DNA from: an uncultured Succinivibrionaceae bacterium
GTDB taxonomy: Bacteria; Pseudomonadota; Gammaproteobacteria; Enterobacterales; Succinivibrionaceae
Direction of reading: 5' to 3'
Assembly (NCBI GenBank): GCA_944393045.1
Contig: CALXYT010000012.1
Location: 1-49,167, forward strand
DNA length: 49,167 bases
The notes under the pieces are model-generated. The model was not told the origin of the DNA and did no database searches. It worked only from the letters and a program-made list of their open reading frames with translations. The translations under genes and the position numbers were made by a program. Shown piece by piece: positions 49,142 through 49,167 of the stretch. Within the stretch, counting starts at the first letter, position 1. Each line of letters opens with the position of its first letter.

Positions 49142-49167
49142 AAGCAGTGACCTTCCGGTTACTGCTT
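49142..49167 (+). terminator. Terminator after purM (at window edge)
   Basis: Eleven-pair stem AAGCAGTGACC / GGTTACTGCTT (one G-T pair) with a TTCC loop. The window ends exactly at the stem base, so the T-run cannot be seen. Confidence 0.7.

Overview
This is an AT-rich stretch of chromosome from a Gram-negative bacterium. Gene order identifies a gammaproteobacterium: ndk, rlmN, pilW, rodZ, ispG, hisS, yfgM, bamB, der; queA, tgt, yajC, secD, secF; bepA divergent from perM; and purM, a DUF2066 gene, hda. A very large secreted GH57 starch-degrading enzyme ending in a GlyGly-CTERM tail, plus a malEFGK operon, points to a starch/maltose-fermenting gut or rumen organism. My best guess is the Succinivibrionaceae (Aeromonadales), which is inference only. 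No rRNA, tRNA, CRISPR array or intact mobile element was seen.

Layout. 1-1722: gdhA (+) with a strong terminator; the left edge holds a hairpin that resembles an IS200/IS605 end. 2002-13094 (minus): ndk and cobB, then rlmN-pilW-rodZ-ispG-hisS-yfgM-bamB-der-ychJ, which covers nucleotide balance, rRNA/tRNA modification, cell shape, isoprenoids, histidyl-tRNA, outer-membrane assembly and ribosome assembly. 13181-19088 (minus): a zinc/cadmium-type module (separate HMA protein, P1B ATPase without its own HMA domain, ArsR/SmtB repressor), then an atypical Fur-like regulator, iscS and pepB. iscS-pepB looks like what is left of an isc locus that has lost iscU, iscA, hscBA and fdx. 19204-24520: the 1715-residue GH57 protein. 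24694-24860: a Fur box over a plus-strand promoter, followed by an orphan terminator, which is a candidate iron-regulated small RNA. 24980-34000 (minus): nlpI-trmJ, yajC-secD-secF, a class IV aminotransferase gene, and queA-tgt. 33861-34010: a consensus promoter, a structured non-coding segment and a terminator on the plus strand, a strong candidate for an unreported small RNA. 34192-39427 (minus): malE-malF-malG-malK, with a stabilising-type hairpin between malE and malF. 40206-42029 (+): yejM/lapC. 42073-49047: bepA (-), perM (+), hda and its DUF2066 neighbour (-), purM (+).

How the parts work together. The GH57 enzyme probably attacks starch outside the cell or at its surface, and MalEFGK imports the resulting maltodextrins. 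BamB, BepA, YejM, NlpI, RodZ, SecDF/YajC and YfgM serve envelope building and quality control. The most novel signals are regulatory: two plus-strand RNA candidates lying between minus-strand genes, a perfect palindrome in the iscS promoter beside an unusual Fur-like gene, and a split zinc exporter with a tandem half-site ArsR operator.
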